DNA from: Methylobacterium sp. J-070
GTDB lineage: Bacteria > Pseudomonadota > Alphaproteobacteria > Rhizobiales > Beijerinckiaceae
Length of the DNA: 64,000 nt
Assembly: GCF_022829385.1 (NCBI RefSeq)
Contig: NZ_JAKSXX010000235.1
Span: 62,001-126,000 of the forward strand
Reading direction: 5' to 3'
Under the pieces are notes generated by a model. That model was not told the DNA's origin, did no database searches, and worked only from the letters and a program-made list of their open reading frames with translations. The number at the start of each line of letters is the position of its first letter. Positions within the stretch are counted from its first letter, which is position 1. The translations under genes were made by a program, and so were the position numbers. Positions 35,353-42,959 of this stretch are shown here, in pieces.

Positions 35353-36381
35353 TCATGCGGGTCGACCGGCCGGCATCCGAGCGAGGCTCGCCAAAAACGC
35401 GTCGTAGCCGGTGGTGACCGCCTCCGGTTGCTCGAAATGCGGGAAGGCGCCCGTCGGCAATGTCTCCACGCGCCAGTTCGGACGGTCGGCGACCCGGGGC
35501 ACCAGCCGGTAATCGACGAAGTCGCCGCGGGTGCCGTGGACCATCCAGACCGGAAGGCGCAGCCGCTCGTAGAGACGCGTCGTGTCCGTCGGGAAGAGGT
35601 GTCCCGAGATGAAGCAGAAGGGCGCGTGCTCGGCACCGGGCTGGTGCGCAGAGGCGTGGTCGTAGGCGAGCAGCGCCTCGTCGATCTGCGGCGAGCCGAA
35701 GGTCTTGCGCAGGAAGAACCGCATGCTCGGCCGCGTCACCAGGGCGTCGAACAGCGGGCGGCCGAAGGGCGGCCGGTCGAGCAGGTCTCGCAGCCAGTCG
35801 CGCCCGCGATGACCGTCCGGCGGCCCTTCGCCGGAGAGCTGCGCGTCGAAACCCGTCGGGCTGATCAGGGCGAGGCTGCGGTAGCCGTCCGGCCGCTCCA
35901 GGCTGGCGCGGGCCAGGAAGGATGCGGACAGCGACAGCGCCAAGGCGTCGATGGGCAGTCCGTGGTGGCGGTTCCGGATCTCGCTCACCGCGGCGTGGAT
36001 CGCCTCCACCATCAGGCGCGGCGTGTACAGGCGCCGGGACCGCTCTGAGAAACCGAAGCCCGGGAGGTCCAGGGCGTAGACCGGCCGGCGGCCCCGGTAG
36101 TGCAGATAGAGCGGGCGAACCTCGTAGGCGTTCGCCGCCGCGTTGACCGAATGGATCAGCAGGAGCGGCACGCCCTCCGCTTCCATCGCGCTGTAGAGCG
36201 AGACATCCCCGGCGCGCCGGGTTCCGAGCCGTTCGTGACGGCCGGGGAGGGCGGGCGGGAGCGGCATGCGCCGGTTCACCGCCAGCCGTCCCCACCCGAC
36301 GAGGCCGACCGCCGAAGCGGCAAACGCGAGCGCCGCTGCGACCGCCGGGCGGCCGGGGCGGTGCCGGAACGGGGATGTCAT
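35353..36381 (-). CDS. Alpha/beta hydrolase, membrane-anchored or exported
   Basis: 342 residues from ATG 36381. Residues 12-32 form a hydrophobic signal-anchor (AVAAALAFAASAVGLVGWG). The fold follows with LLLIHSVNAAANAYE, VYALDLPGFGFSERS, a nucleophile elbow LSLSASFLAR where the usual Gly-x-Ser-x-Gly has Ser in place of both glycines, Asp in HGTRGDFVDY, and His in GAFPHFEQPE. The S-x-S-x-S elbow is uncommon and appears in some haloperoxidase/lipase-like subgroups. Substrate unknown. The 286 bases upstream (35067-35352) hold no gene I can support. Confidence 0.85.
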   Translation of the reverse strand: MTSPFRHRPGRPAVAAALAFAASAVGLVGWGRLAVNRRMPLPPALPGRHERLGTRRAGDVSLYSAMEAEGVPLLLIHSVNAAANAYEVRPLYLHYRGRRPVYALDLPGFGFSERSRRLYTPRLMVEAIHAAVSEIRNRHHGLPIDALALSLSASFLARASLERPDGYRSLALISPTGFDAQLSGEGPPDGHRGRDWLRDLLDRPPFGRPLFDALVTRPSMRFFLRKTFGSPQIDEALLAYDHASAHQPGAEHAPFCFISGHLFPTDTTRLYERLRLPVWMVHGTRGDFVDYRLVPRVADRPNWRVETLPTGAFPHFEQPEAVTTGYDAFLASLARMPAGRPA

Positions 36382-36477
36382 CGCACGACCTCGACGTCGA
36401 TCCCGCACGGCGCGGGCAGCGCGCGACAACGCCGGACAGACCGGGAAGTGCCCGCGGGTCCCGGCCTTCGCGCCACC

Positions 36478-37542
36478 CTACGAGGCGTGACCCGCGAAGC
36501 TGCCGGCCTTCAGGGCGGGGACCCGGGCCGCCGACCGGAGCGCCGCGTCGCCGCGGCCCGCGGCCTCGCGCAGGAAGTCCACCGTCGGCGCGTCGTTGCG
36601 CCAGCCCTCGACGCGCTGGGAGATCAGGAGGCTGCGCTCCCGCCGGTCGTAATTGGCGTAGGAGGCCGCCACGAACTCGGCGCGATTCATGGTGCGCGCG
36701 GGCCCGGACCGGCGCGTCTCCGCCTTGAAGAACAGGGCGCTGCCCGCGATGCCGTAGTGCTGGGCGATCTCCGGGTAGACCGGCCAGCTGCCCTGGCCGC
36801 CGAGATCGTCCGGCAGGAACGCGTCGAGGTCGCATTCCTCGAAGGGCACGCCCGCCTGTGTCAGCAATCCTCGGGCGAGGTCGGCCACGACGAACAGCTT
36901 CGTGTGGTTGATCGAATGCATGAAGCAGCCGCGCCGCGCCCAGCGCGTCAGGTGCGTGTCGAGATTGTAGCCCGCCTGGACACCCAGCCCGCGCAGGTAC
37001 GAGACCGACTCGTCCCAGAGATCGAAGTAGCCGAGGCGTTCGAAGACGGGCTCGGCAAGCAGCCGCAGCGCCTGCGCCTGCGAGAATCCCGCCAGGTAGG
37101 CATACAGGGTGACGGCGGAATGCGAGTGCCCCATCGGGCCGGAGATGAGACCGTTCAGCGACACCGAATCCTGCACGCCGACATGGACCAGATCGGGGTG
37201 GTAGGCGCCGAACACGATGGTCGGGATCAGCCGCACCTTGGGATGCGTGCGCAGCGTGTCGATGGTCCCGCCACCCTTGAACCGGGGCAGGTAGATGCTG
37301 GAGAAGACGTGGTCGTAGCCGTCCGCGTGCGCCATCAGGTCGGCCAGCCGCGGGAAGCGCCGGGCCGCCGTGAACGCGGAGACGAAATCGACCTGCGCGT
37401 CGGGCAAAAGGTAGCGCATCGCCTTCGCGATGGAGCCGGCCTGACACACGCCGATCACGAGGAGGCGGGGCGATCCGGTCCGTTTCTTCCCGAACTGCGC
37501 GAGCCGGTGCCGCACGCGCCAGAGGCTATCGACGGTCAACAT
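36478..37542 (-). CDS. WcbI-like polysaccharide biosynthesis protein
   Basis: 354 residues. The N-terminal LLVIGVCQAGSIAKAMRYLL is the WcbI signature (usually G-N-C-Q), followed by FSSIYLPRFKG and LIPTIVFGAYHPDLVH. WcbI of Burkholderia is implicated in capsule biosynthesis and binds CoA, with a proposed acetyl transfer role. Here Asn of GNCQ is replaced by Val (GVCQ). The N-terminal 25 residues are basic. No capsule genes surround it. It lies 96 bases upstream of the hydrolase gene on the same strand. Confidence 0.72.
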   Translation of the reverse strand: MLTVDSLWRVRHRLAQFGKKRTGSPRLLVIGVCQAGSIAKAMRYLLPDAQVDFVSAFTAARRFPRLADLMAHADGYDHVFSSIYLPRFKGGGTIDTLRTHPKVRLIPTIVFGAYHPDLVHVGVQDSVSLNGLISGPMGHSHSAVTLYAYLAGFSQAQALRLLAEPVFERLGYFDLWDESVSYLRGLGVQAGYNLDTHLTRWARRGCFMHSINHTKLFVVADLARGLLTQAGVPFEECDLDAFLPDDLGGQGSWPVYPEIAQHYGIAGSALFFKAETRRSGPARTMNRAEFVAASYANYDRRERSLLISQRVEGWRNDAPTVDFLREAAGRGDAALRSAARVPALKAGSFAGHAS

Positions 37543-37721
37543 GCGGCTTCAATCGCATGTCCGCGGGCGAGGGGCAAACGCTCCGCCGCTCGCGCGGGCT
37601 CGAGGGCGGTCCTCGGCGCCGCCCGACAGGGCCGTGACAGAGGCGAGGTGGTGTCGCAAATCGCGTCTGGCATCCGGACCGCCGCTGCTCCAAGCCAAGT
37701 CGGCAGAGTCAGGAGGACAGC

Positions 37722-39053
37722 ATGGCCCCGACGCACGTGCCGGACGCGATCCCGGAAATCGAGCGTGCGACCCTGCGAAAGGTCACGTGGCGCATCCTGC
37801 CGTTCCTGATGTTTGCCTATTTCGTGGCCTTCGTCGACCGGGTGAATGCCGGGTTCGCGGCGCTCCAGATGAACCACGACATCGGCCTCTCCGCGGCGCA
37901 GTTCGGGCTCGGCGGCGGCCTGTTCTACGTGTCGTACGTGCTCTGCGAAGTGCCGAGCAACATCGCCATGGAGCGGTTCGGCGCCCGGATCTGGATCGCC
38001 CGGATCATGATCACCTGGGGTCTGGTCTCCGCCGCCATGGCGTTCGTGGTCGGGCCGTACTCGTTCTACGCGGTGCGCCTCCTGCTGGGCGCCTCCGAGG
38101 CCGGCTTCTTCCCCGGGGTGATCCTGTACCTCACCTACTGGTTCCCCCGCGCCTACCGCGGCCGGATCGTGGCCATCTTCATGGTGGCGATCCCGATCTC
38201 GAGTTTCCTGGGTTCGCCCATCTCGGCGGCGATCCTCGACACCGACGGGATGCTCGGCCTGCGCGGGTGGCAATGGCTGTTCATCCTGGAGGCGGCGCCG
38301 GCGGTGCTCCTCGGGGTTCTCGCCTTCGCGCTCCTGCCGAACGGCCCCGGCACGGCGCGCTGGCTGACCCCGCAGCAATGCGCGTGGCTCCAGGAGCGGC
38401 TCGCCGCGGAACGCGCCTCGGTGGTCCGCGGCGCGGCGGCCCCGGCGAAACACCGCTCGGTCTGGGAGGTCATGCGCAACCGCTACGTGCTGGCAGCGTC
38501 CCTGATCTACGCGGGGGCCTCGGGCGCCAGTCAGTGCCTGTCCTTGTGGCAACCGCAGATCATCAAGTCTTTCGGGCTCACCAACCTGGAGACCGGGCTG
38601 CTCAACTCCATCCCGTTCGGGATCGCCTCCGTGCTGATGATCCTGTGGGGCCGGTCGTCCGACCGGCGGCGCGAGCGGGTCTGGCATACCGCCCTCCCGC
38701 TGGCCCTGCTGGCGCTGAGCCTCGCCGCCGCGCTCGCCACCGCGCAGCTTCTGCCGACAATCCTGATCCTGTGCCTCGCCGTGACCGCCACCTATATGGT
38801 CAAGGGGCCGTTCTGGGCCCTGTCCACCGAGTGGCTGTCGGCAGGCACGGCGGCGGCGGGCATCGCGCAGATCAACGCCATCGGCAACATCGGCGGCTTC
38901 GTCGGCACCTATCTGCTCGGCGTGATCAAGGACGCCACGGGGAGCTACCCCCTGGGCCTCCTGCCGCTGGCCGCGCTCTCCGCCGTGGGCTGCCTGCTCG
39001 TCCTCGGCCTCGGGCGGAGTCGCGATCGGGCGGTCCAATCCGCCACGGCGTAA
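37722..39053 (+). CDS. MFS transporter, anion:cation symporter (ACS) type
   Basis: 443 residues with 12 predicted membrane segments. ACS features: FVDRVNAGFAALQMNHDIGLS (the FxDRxNxG motif), YVSYVLCEVPSNIAMERFGARIWIARI, and LLGASEAGFFPGVILYLTYWFP. Relatives carry organic acids such as 4-hydroxyphenylacetate, phthalate or tartrate, sugar acids or related anions. The start ATG 37722 is preceded by GGAGGACAGC, a strong binding site. No neighbouring catabolic gene reveals the substrate. Confidence 0.93.
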   Translation: MAPTHVPDAIPEIERATLRKVTWRILPFLMFAYFVAFVDRVNAGFAALQMNHDIGLSAAQFGLGGGLFYVSYVLCEVPSNIAMERFGARIWIARIMITWGLVSAAMAFVVGPYSFYAVRLLLGASEAGFFPGVILYLTYWFPRAYRGRIVAIFMVAIPISSFLGSPISAAILDTDGMLGLRGWQWLFILEAAPAVLLGVLAFALLPNGPGTARWLTPQQCAWLQERLAAERASVVRGAAAPAKHRSVWEVMRNRYVLAASLIYAGASGASQCLSLWQPQIIKSFGLTNLETGLLNSIPFGIASVLMILWGRSSDRRRERVWHTALPLALLALSLAAALATAQLLPTILILCLAVTATYMVKGPFWALSTEWLSAGTAAAGIAQINAIGNIGGFVGTYLLGVIKDATGSYPLGLLPLAALSAVGCLLVLGLGRSRDRAVQSATA

Positions 39054-39639
39054 CCCGCGATCGATGTTTTTCCCGGGACAGACGGCTGCAATCGCGGAAA
39101 CGCGTCATGCAAGGGCCTTCCTCGATCCTGCTGCCGACGCTCGAAGCGCGCCGCAGGATTGCTGATCGCGAGGGCGACGCAAGTCTTCATAAGTACATTT
39201 CTATCTGAACAACGCGTCGATACCGTTTCCTGTCTAGGCGCCGGCGCGCAGACGTTTGCCGTTGACAGATCTAGTCTCTGGTGATCACACTCGTGCCGAT
39301 AGAGCATGAAGCTCTAGGATCGCGCACTCCCGGGCATGACGACCGACGAGTGCCCTACGCCCGAGGGCATCTGCCTCCCCCCTCGCTGGCGATCGAGACC
39401 GACCCGGCGTGCCGAATGACCGATCGGGCGCATCGCGGTCTGAGCCGCCAGCGATCGGGTGCGGTCCCTCCCGGTCAATTGCCGATTGGAAACGTCGGAT
39501 GGCGCTGCGAGGTCGAGGACGGGATCGTCGCCCGATGTCCGAGGCTTCGCGAGACCTCCCAACAATAACGATGCACTGCGCATTGCCGGATGTGTGGGGA
39601 AACGGCTCGGTCTCGGCCTGAACAGCGGGAGATAGTCGG
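39054..39639. other. 586-base gene-poor region
   Basis: No reading frame here looks coding. The stretch 39180-39240 is notably AT-richer than the surroundings. A perfect inverted repeat at 39300-39316 follows a TTGACA hexamer at 39262-39267. The rest up to 39639 is the leader of the hypothetical gene. An unrecognised small RNA cannot be excluded. Confidence 0.5.
39300..39316. repeat. Perfect inverted repeat, possible operator or hairpin
   Basis: TAGAGC, five-base loop ATGAA, GCTCTA. It sits 33 bases after TTGACA (39262-39267), whose best -10 at 17-base spacing is the poor TCACAC. It could be an operator just downstream of a promoter, or a small transcript hairpin. The element occurs only once as far as I can see. 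Confidence 0.35.
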
Positions 39640-40329
39640 ATGGATTTCGTACCCTCGATGGCCGCGGTCTCCGCGGCGATGCAGAAAATACAGCAGACCG
39701 AGGCCGTCTCGCTCAAGGCGATCGTGGGAGTCGCCCCTCCGGCCCCGGCCCTCGATCCGCGATCGGTCTACACGCTGACCCCGGAGGCGGCCAACGCGGT
39801 GTTGTCCCTGGCGCAGACGCGGTCTCAGGCCGTGCAGATCGCCGAGTTCGACAGTCGGTACGGCCACGGCCCTGAGGGCACCCGCGCGGTGATGGCGACC
39901 GCCGCGGTGACCGCGCCGGTCGTCTCGGTGGAACCCACGAAATCGGTGGGTGCCGCCAACCGGAACTGGAACGAGGACGTCCGGCTCGAGCCGGTGACGC
40001 CCCGGAAGGTCGGCGCGGATCTGACCGTCCAATACGACAGCCCGCGGGTCATGGCCGCCTGGAGCGCCGCCTTCCCCGATGTCGCGCGCCGGCAATACCG
40101 CGGCCTGCTGGTGTCGGACATGGCGGTCAAATCGGCCCTCGCCGTGGCCGCGAAGAATGCCGGCTACAGCGGAACGGCGAAGGACATCTACCTGCTCTGC
40201 AACGGGGAGAAGTTCAGACTCTTCAGCGACGATCATCCGGATACCAAAATCAACTGGATCAACATCGACAACGACGAGATCTTTTTTTTCTGGCCGAAAA
40301 CCTTCGGCACGGAATCCGACGAGGCGTAG
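39640..40329 (+). CDS. Hypothetical protein, no recognised family
   Basis: 229 residues, no signal peptide or membrane segment. The N-terminal half is Ala/Val/Pro-rich and looks extended (VVSVEPTKSVGAANRNWNED); the C-terminal part (about 125-225) looks compact, with YRGLLVSDMAVKSALAVAA, DIYLLCNGEKFRLFSDD and DNDEIFFFWPKTFG. A run of eight T at 40282-40289 encodes the FFF and could slip. Codon composition is slightly less GC-rich than the neighbours. Surrounded by gene-poor DNA on the left; possibly acquired. Function unknown. Confidence 0.6.
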   Translation: MDFVPSMAAVSAAMQKIQQTEAVSLKAIVGVAPPAPALDPRSVYTLTPEAANAVLSLAQTRSQAVQIAEFDSRYGHGPEGTRAVMATAAVTAPVVSVEPTKSVGAANRNWNEDVRLEPVTPRKVGADLTVQYDSPRVMAAWSAAFPDVARRQYRGLLVSDMAVKSALAVAAKNAGYSGTAKDIYLLCNGEKFRLFSDDHPDTKINWINIDNDEIFFFWPKTFGTESDEA

Positions 40330-40370
40330 AATATATTTGATCTGATGCGGATCACGAGGCGCGACACGCT

Positions 40371-40396
40371 CTCCTCCCCCTCGTGGGGTGGAGGAG
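40371..40396. terminator. Hairpin between convergent genes
   Basis: CTCCTCC (40371-40377) pairs with GGAGGAG (40390-40396), extended by CCC/GGG inside, leaving a short TCGT-type loop. It lies in the 111 bases between the hypothetical gene and the convergent LysR gene, where a bidirectional terminator is expected. There is no T-tract on either side, which lowers confidence. Confidence 0.35.
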
Positions 40397-40440
40397 GAGG
40401 TGGGGGTGGTGCAGACGGCACCGCCGAGCCAGATTCGCCG

Positions 40441-41307
40441 TCAGAGCTTCGGGAGGATGGCGCGCAGATGCGCAGCGAACGCCCGGGTGAGCGGCGAGGC
40501 GTGCCGTTCATCCAGTCGAACGGCGAGGCCGATCCGCGGGAGCGGCGGTAATCCGCTGGCACGGGGCTGGATCCGCAGGTCCGGCGGGACCGCCGAGCGG
40601 GTCAGCACCGCGACGGCGCGGCCCGACCGCGCGACCGCCAGAAGCCCGGACAGGCTGCCGCTCGCGTAGGCGATCCGGTACGGGCGCCCGGCCCGGTTCA
40701 GCGCGGCGAGGGCGGCCTGATGGTCGAGGGTGTCGGGATCGCCGAGCGCCAGGGGCAGCGGGTCCGGCCAGGGAGCGGATCCATCGCGCGCCGCGCCTTC
40801 GGGGGTCACCCAGACCAGGTCCTCGCGCCGCAGGATCGTGCAGGCGGTGGAGAGCGGCACGGAGACGAGCGCGAGGTCGAGGCCGCCGCGTTCGATCCGC
40901 CCTTCGAGGCGGGGCGTCGCGGCGCAGACGACCTCGATCGCCGCAGCCGGATGAAGCTGCGCGAAGGTCCTGAGCAGAGCCGGCAGGAACGCCTGCGCAT
41001 AATCGTCCGGGCAGCCGAACCGCAGGGTCCCGCGCAGGCTCTGGCCCGCAAGTTCGGCAAGGGCCTCGTCGTGCGAGGCGAGGATCCGGCGTGCGTGGAC
41101 CAGCAGGCGCTCACCCTGGACGGTCAGCAGAACGCCCCGCCCGGTCCGGGTCAGCAGGGGCTGATCGACCAGCGCCTCCAGGCGCTTCATCTGCATGCTG
41201 AGCGCGGCTTGGCTGCGGCCGACGCGCTCGGCGGCCCGGCTGAGCGCGGCGGTCTCCGCCACCAGGGCGAAGCTGCGCAGCAGCGCGATGTCGAGCGTCT
41301 GAGCCAT
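40441..41307 (-). CDS. dgdR: LysR-family regulator of the dialkylglycine decarboxylase gene
   Basis: 288 residues. Winged helix at the N terminus: LDIALLRSFALVAETAALSR, AAERVGRSQAALSMQMKRLE, and TRTGRGVLLTVQGERLL. Substrate-binding LysR effector domain from about 90. Divergent from the decarboxylase gene with a perfect palindrome in the 95-base spacer. In Burkholderia cepacia the dgdR regulator is likewise divergent from dgdA and represses it until 2-methylalanine is present. The name is therefore given by position and partner; the sequence alone shows only LysR. Confidence 0.85.
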   Translation of the reverse strand: MAQTLDIALLRSFALVAETAALSRAAERVGRSQAALSMQMKRLEALVDQPLLTRTGRGVLLTVQGERLLVHARRILASHDEALAELAGQSLRGTLRFGCPDDYAQAFLPALLRTFAQLHPAAAIEVVCAATPRLEGRIERGGLDLALVSVPLSTACTILRREDLVWVTPEGAARDGSAPWPDPLPLALGDPDTLDHQAALAALNRAGRPYRIAYASGSLSGLLAVARSGRAVAVLTRSAVPPDLRIQPRASGLPPLPRIGLAVRLDERHASPLTRAFAAHLRAILPKL

Positions 41308-41315
41308 CAGAGAAA

Positions 41316-41332
41316 CTGAACCCTCGGTTCAG
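41316..41332. promoter_or_regulatory. Perfect palindrome, probable DgdR operator
   Basis: CTGAACCCTCGGTTCAG: seven-base arms CTGAACC/GGTTCAG with a three-base centre. It starts nine bases upstream of the LysR gene and 71 bases before dgdA. Dyad sites in this location typically mediate autorepression and activation by LysR proteins, although the exact T-N11-A spacing is not present within the arms. Confidence 0.6.
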
Positions 41333-41402
41333 AACTATCCGCTACACGGCGGTCGCCGCCGCGCCTAGCTTGAACCCGCCGAGCCAGGGAGCAGCATCCG
41401 CC

Positions 41403-42704
41403 ATGACGCGCAACGCCGACCCGGAGTTCTGGACCCGCGCGCGCCGCCACCTCGTGCGGTACGGCGGCACCTTCGCGCCCGTGATCATCGAACGGGCCGA
41501 GGGCAGCTTCGTCATCGACGCCGATGGCCGGAAGATCCTCGACTTCACCTCCGGTCAGATGAGCGCCATCCTGGGTCACGGCCACCCCGAGATCGCCGCG
41601 GTGGCGACCCATCACGTCGGGCACCTGGATCACCTGTTCAGCGGGATGCTGAGCCGCCCCGTCGTCGATCTCGCCGCGGAGCTGGCCCGGCTGGCTCCGG
41701 GCGACCTCGAACGGGCCCTCCTGCTCACCACGGGCGCGGAGGCCAACGAGGCGGCCCTGCGGATGGCCAAGCTCGCCACCGGCGGCTGGGAGGTGGTGAG
41801 CTTCGCCCAGTCGTGGCACGGCATGACGGCCGGCGCCGCCTCGGCGACCTACAGCGCGGGCCGCAAGGGCTACGGTCCGGCTCCGGCCGGATCCTTCGCG
41901 ATCCCGGCACCGAACGCCTACCGCCCGGCCTTCGCGAAGGACGGGGCTTTGGACTGGCAGACCGAGCTGGACTACGCCTTCGCCCTGGTGGACCGGCAGT
42001 CGACCGGCAATCTCGCGGCCTTCCTGGCCGAGCCGATCCTCAGCTCGGGGGGCATCATCGAGCTTCCGCCGGGCTATCTCGGGGCCCTGAAGCGCAAATG
42101 CGCCGAGCGCGGCATGCTGCTGATCCTCGACGAGGCCCAGACGGGCATCGGCCGCACCGGCCTGATGTTCGCCTGCGAGCGCGACGGCGTGGTGCCCGAC
42201 ATCCTGACGCTCTCGAAGACGCTGGGGGCCGGCCTGCCGCTCGCGGCGGTCCTGACGACGCCGGAAATCGAGGATCTGTGCCACGCCCGCGGCTTCCTGT
42301 TCTACACGACCCACGTCTCCGATCCGCTGCCCGCGGCGGTCGGCCTGAAGGTGCTGGAGATCGTGCAGCGCGACGGCCTCGTCGCGCGGGCAGCGGAGGC
42401 CGGGGCCCGGCTGTCCGCGCGGCTGCGGGCGCTCCAGCAGCGGTTCGCCTGCATCGGCGACCTGCGCGGGCGGGGCCTGCTGCAGGGCGTCGAGATCGTC
42501 GCCGACCGGGCCACGAAGGTGCCGGCGCCGGACCTCGGTGATGCGATCACCCGGCGATGCCTCGACCTCGGGCTCAGCATGAACATCGTGCAGCTGCCCG
42601 GCATGGGCGGCGTGTTCCGCATCGCGCCGCCGCTGACGGCCACGGATGCGGAGATCGACCTCGGCGTCGATATCCTGGAGCAGGCTCTCGAGAGTTGCGT
42701 CTAG
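41403..42704 (+). CDS. dgdA: 2,2-dialkylglycine decarboxylase (class III aminotransferase)
   Basis: 433 residues from ATG 41403, the same length range as the Burkholderia cepacia enzyme. Near-identical landmarks: ARRHLVRYGGTFAPVIIERA, LDFTSGQMSAILGHGHPEI with the substrate-binding Gln of SGQMS, FAQSWHGMTAGAASATYSAG with the active-site Trp, DEAQTGIGRTG, and the PLP lysine K272 in SKTLGAGLPLAA at the same number as in the Burkholderia enzyme. It decarboxylates dialkylglycines such as 2-aminoisobutyrate and then transaminates pyruvate. Cytoplasmic PLP enzyme; probably lets the bacterium use alpha-methyl amino acids. Confidence 0.95.
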   Translation: MTRNADPEFWTRARRHLVRYGGTFAPVIIERAEGSFVIDADGRKILDFTSGQMSAILGHGHPEIAAVATHHVGHLDHLFSGMLSRPVVDLAAELARLAPGDLERALLLTTGAEANEAALRMAKLATGGWEVVSFAQSWHGMTAGAASATYSAGRKGYGPAPAGSFAIPAPNAYRPAFAKDGALDWQTELDYAFALVDRQSTGNLAAFLAEPILSSGGIIELPPGYLGALKRKCAERGMLLILDEAQTGIGRTGLMFACERDGVVPDILTLSKTLGAGLPLAAVLTTPEIEDLCHARGFLFYTTHVSDPLPAAVGLKVLEIVQRDGLVARAAEAGARLSARLRALQQRFACIGDLRGRGLLQGVEIVADRATKVPAPDLGDAITRRCLDLGLSMNIVQLPGMGGVFRIAPPLTATDAEIDLGVDILEQALESCV

Positions 42705-42959
42705 GAGCCTGTTCGACCTGGCATCCCAGCATCCTGCCCCGGCCCGCGGTGCCCGTCGGGCTCATCGCGCAAGCAGAGAGCGCCGTGAGGGATCGGGTGA
42801 TCTGGCCGATCAATTCCGGCTCAGCTTCGACTTGGCTGCGATGGCTGGACAGCCTTTAGATTTATCGATCGGACTCAGGTCACCGAAACCGCCGTCTCGT
42901 CCTTGCGAGCGGTGGCAGGGAGCCCGAACGCGGCGCAGTCGGGCACAGGATCGAAGGCC

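Noticed and set aside
40282..40289. Run of eight T as phase-variation tract
   Set aside because: It lies near the end of a hypothetical gene in frame. One isolated tract gives no evidence of switching.
42705..42959. GAGCCTGTTCGACC-like stretch and CGTCCTTGCGAGCG, resembling IS ends and dispersed repeats
   Set aside because: No transposase, no matching opposite end and no duplicate copy in the window. Similarity is too short to support a call.
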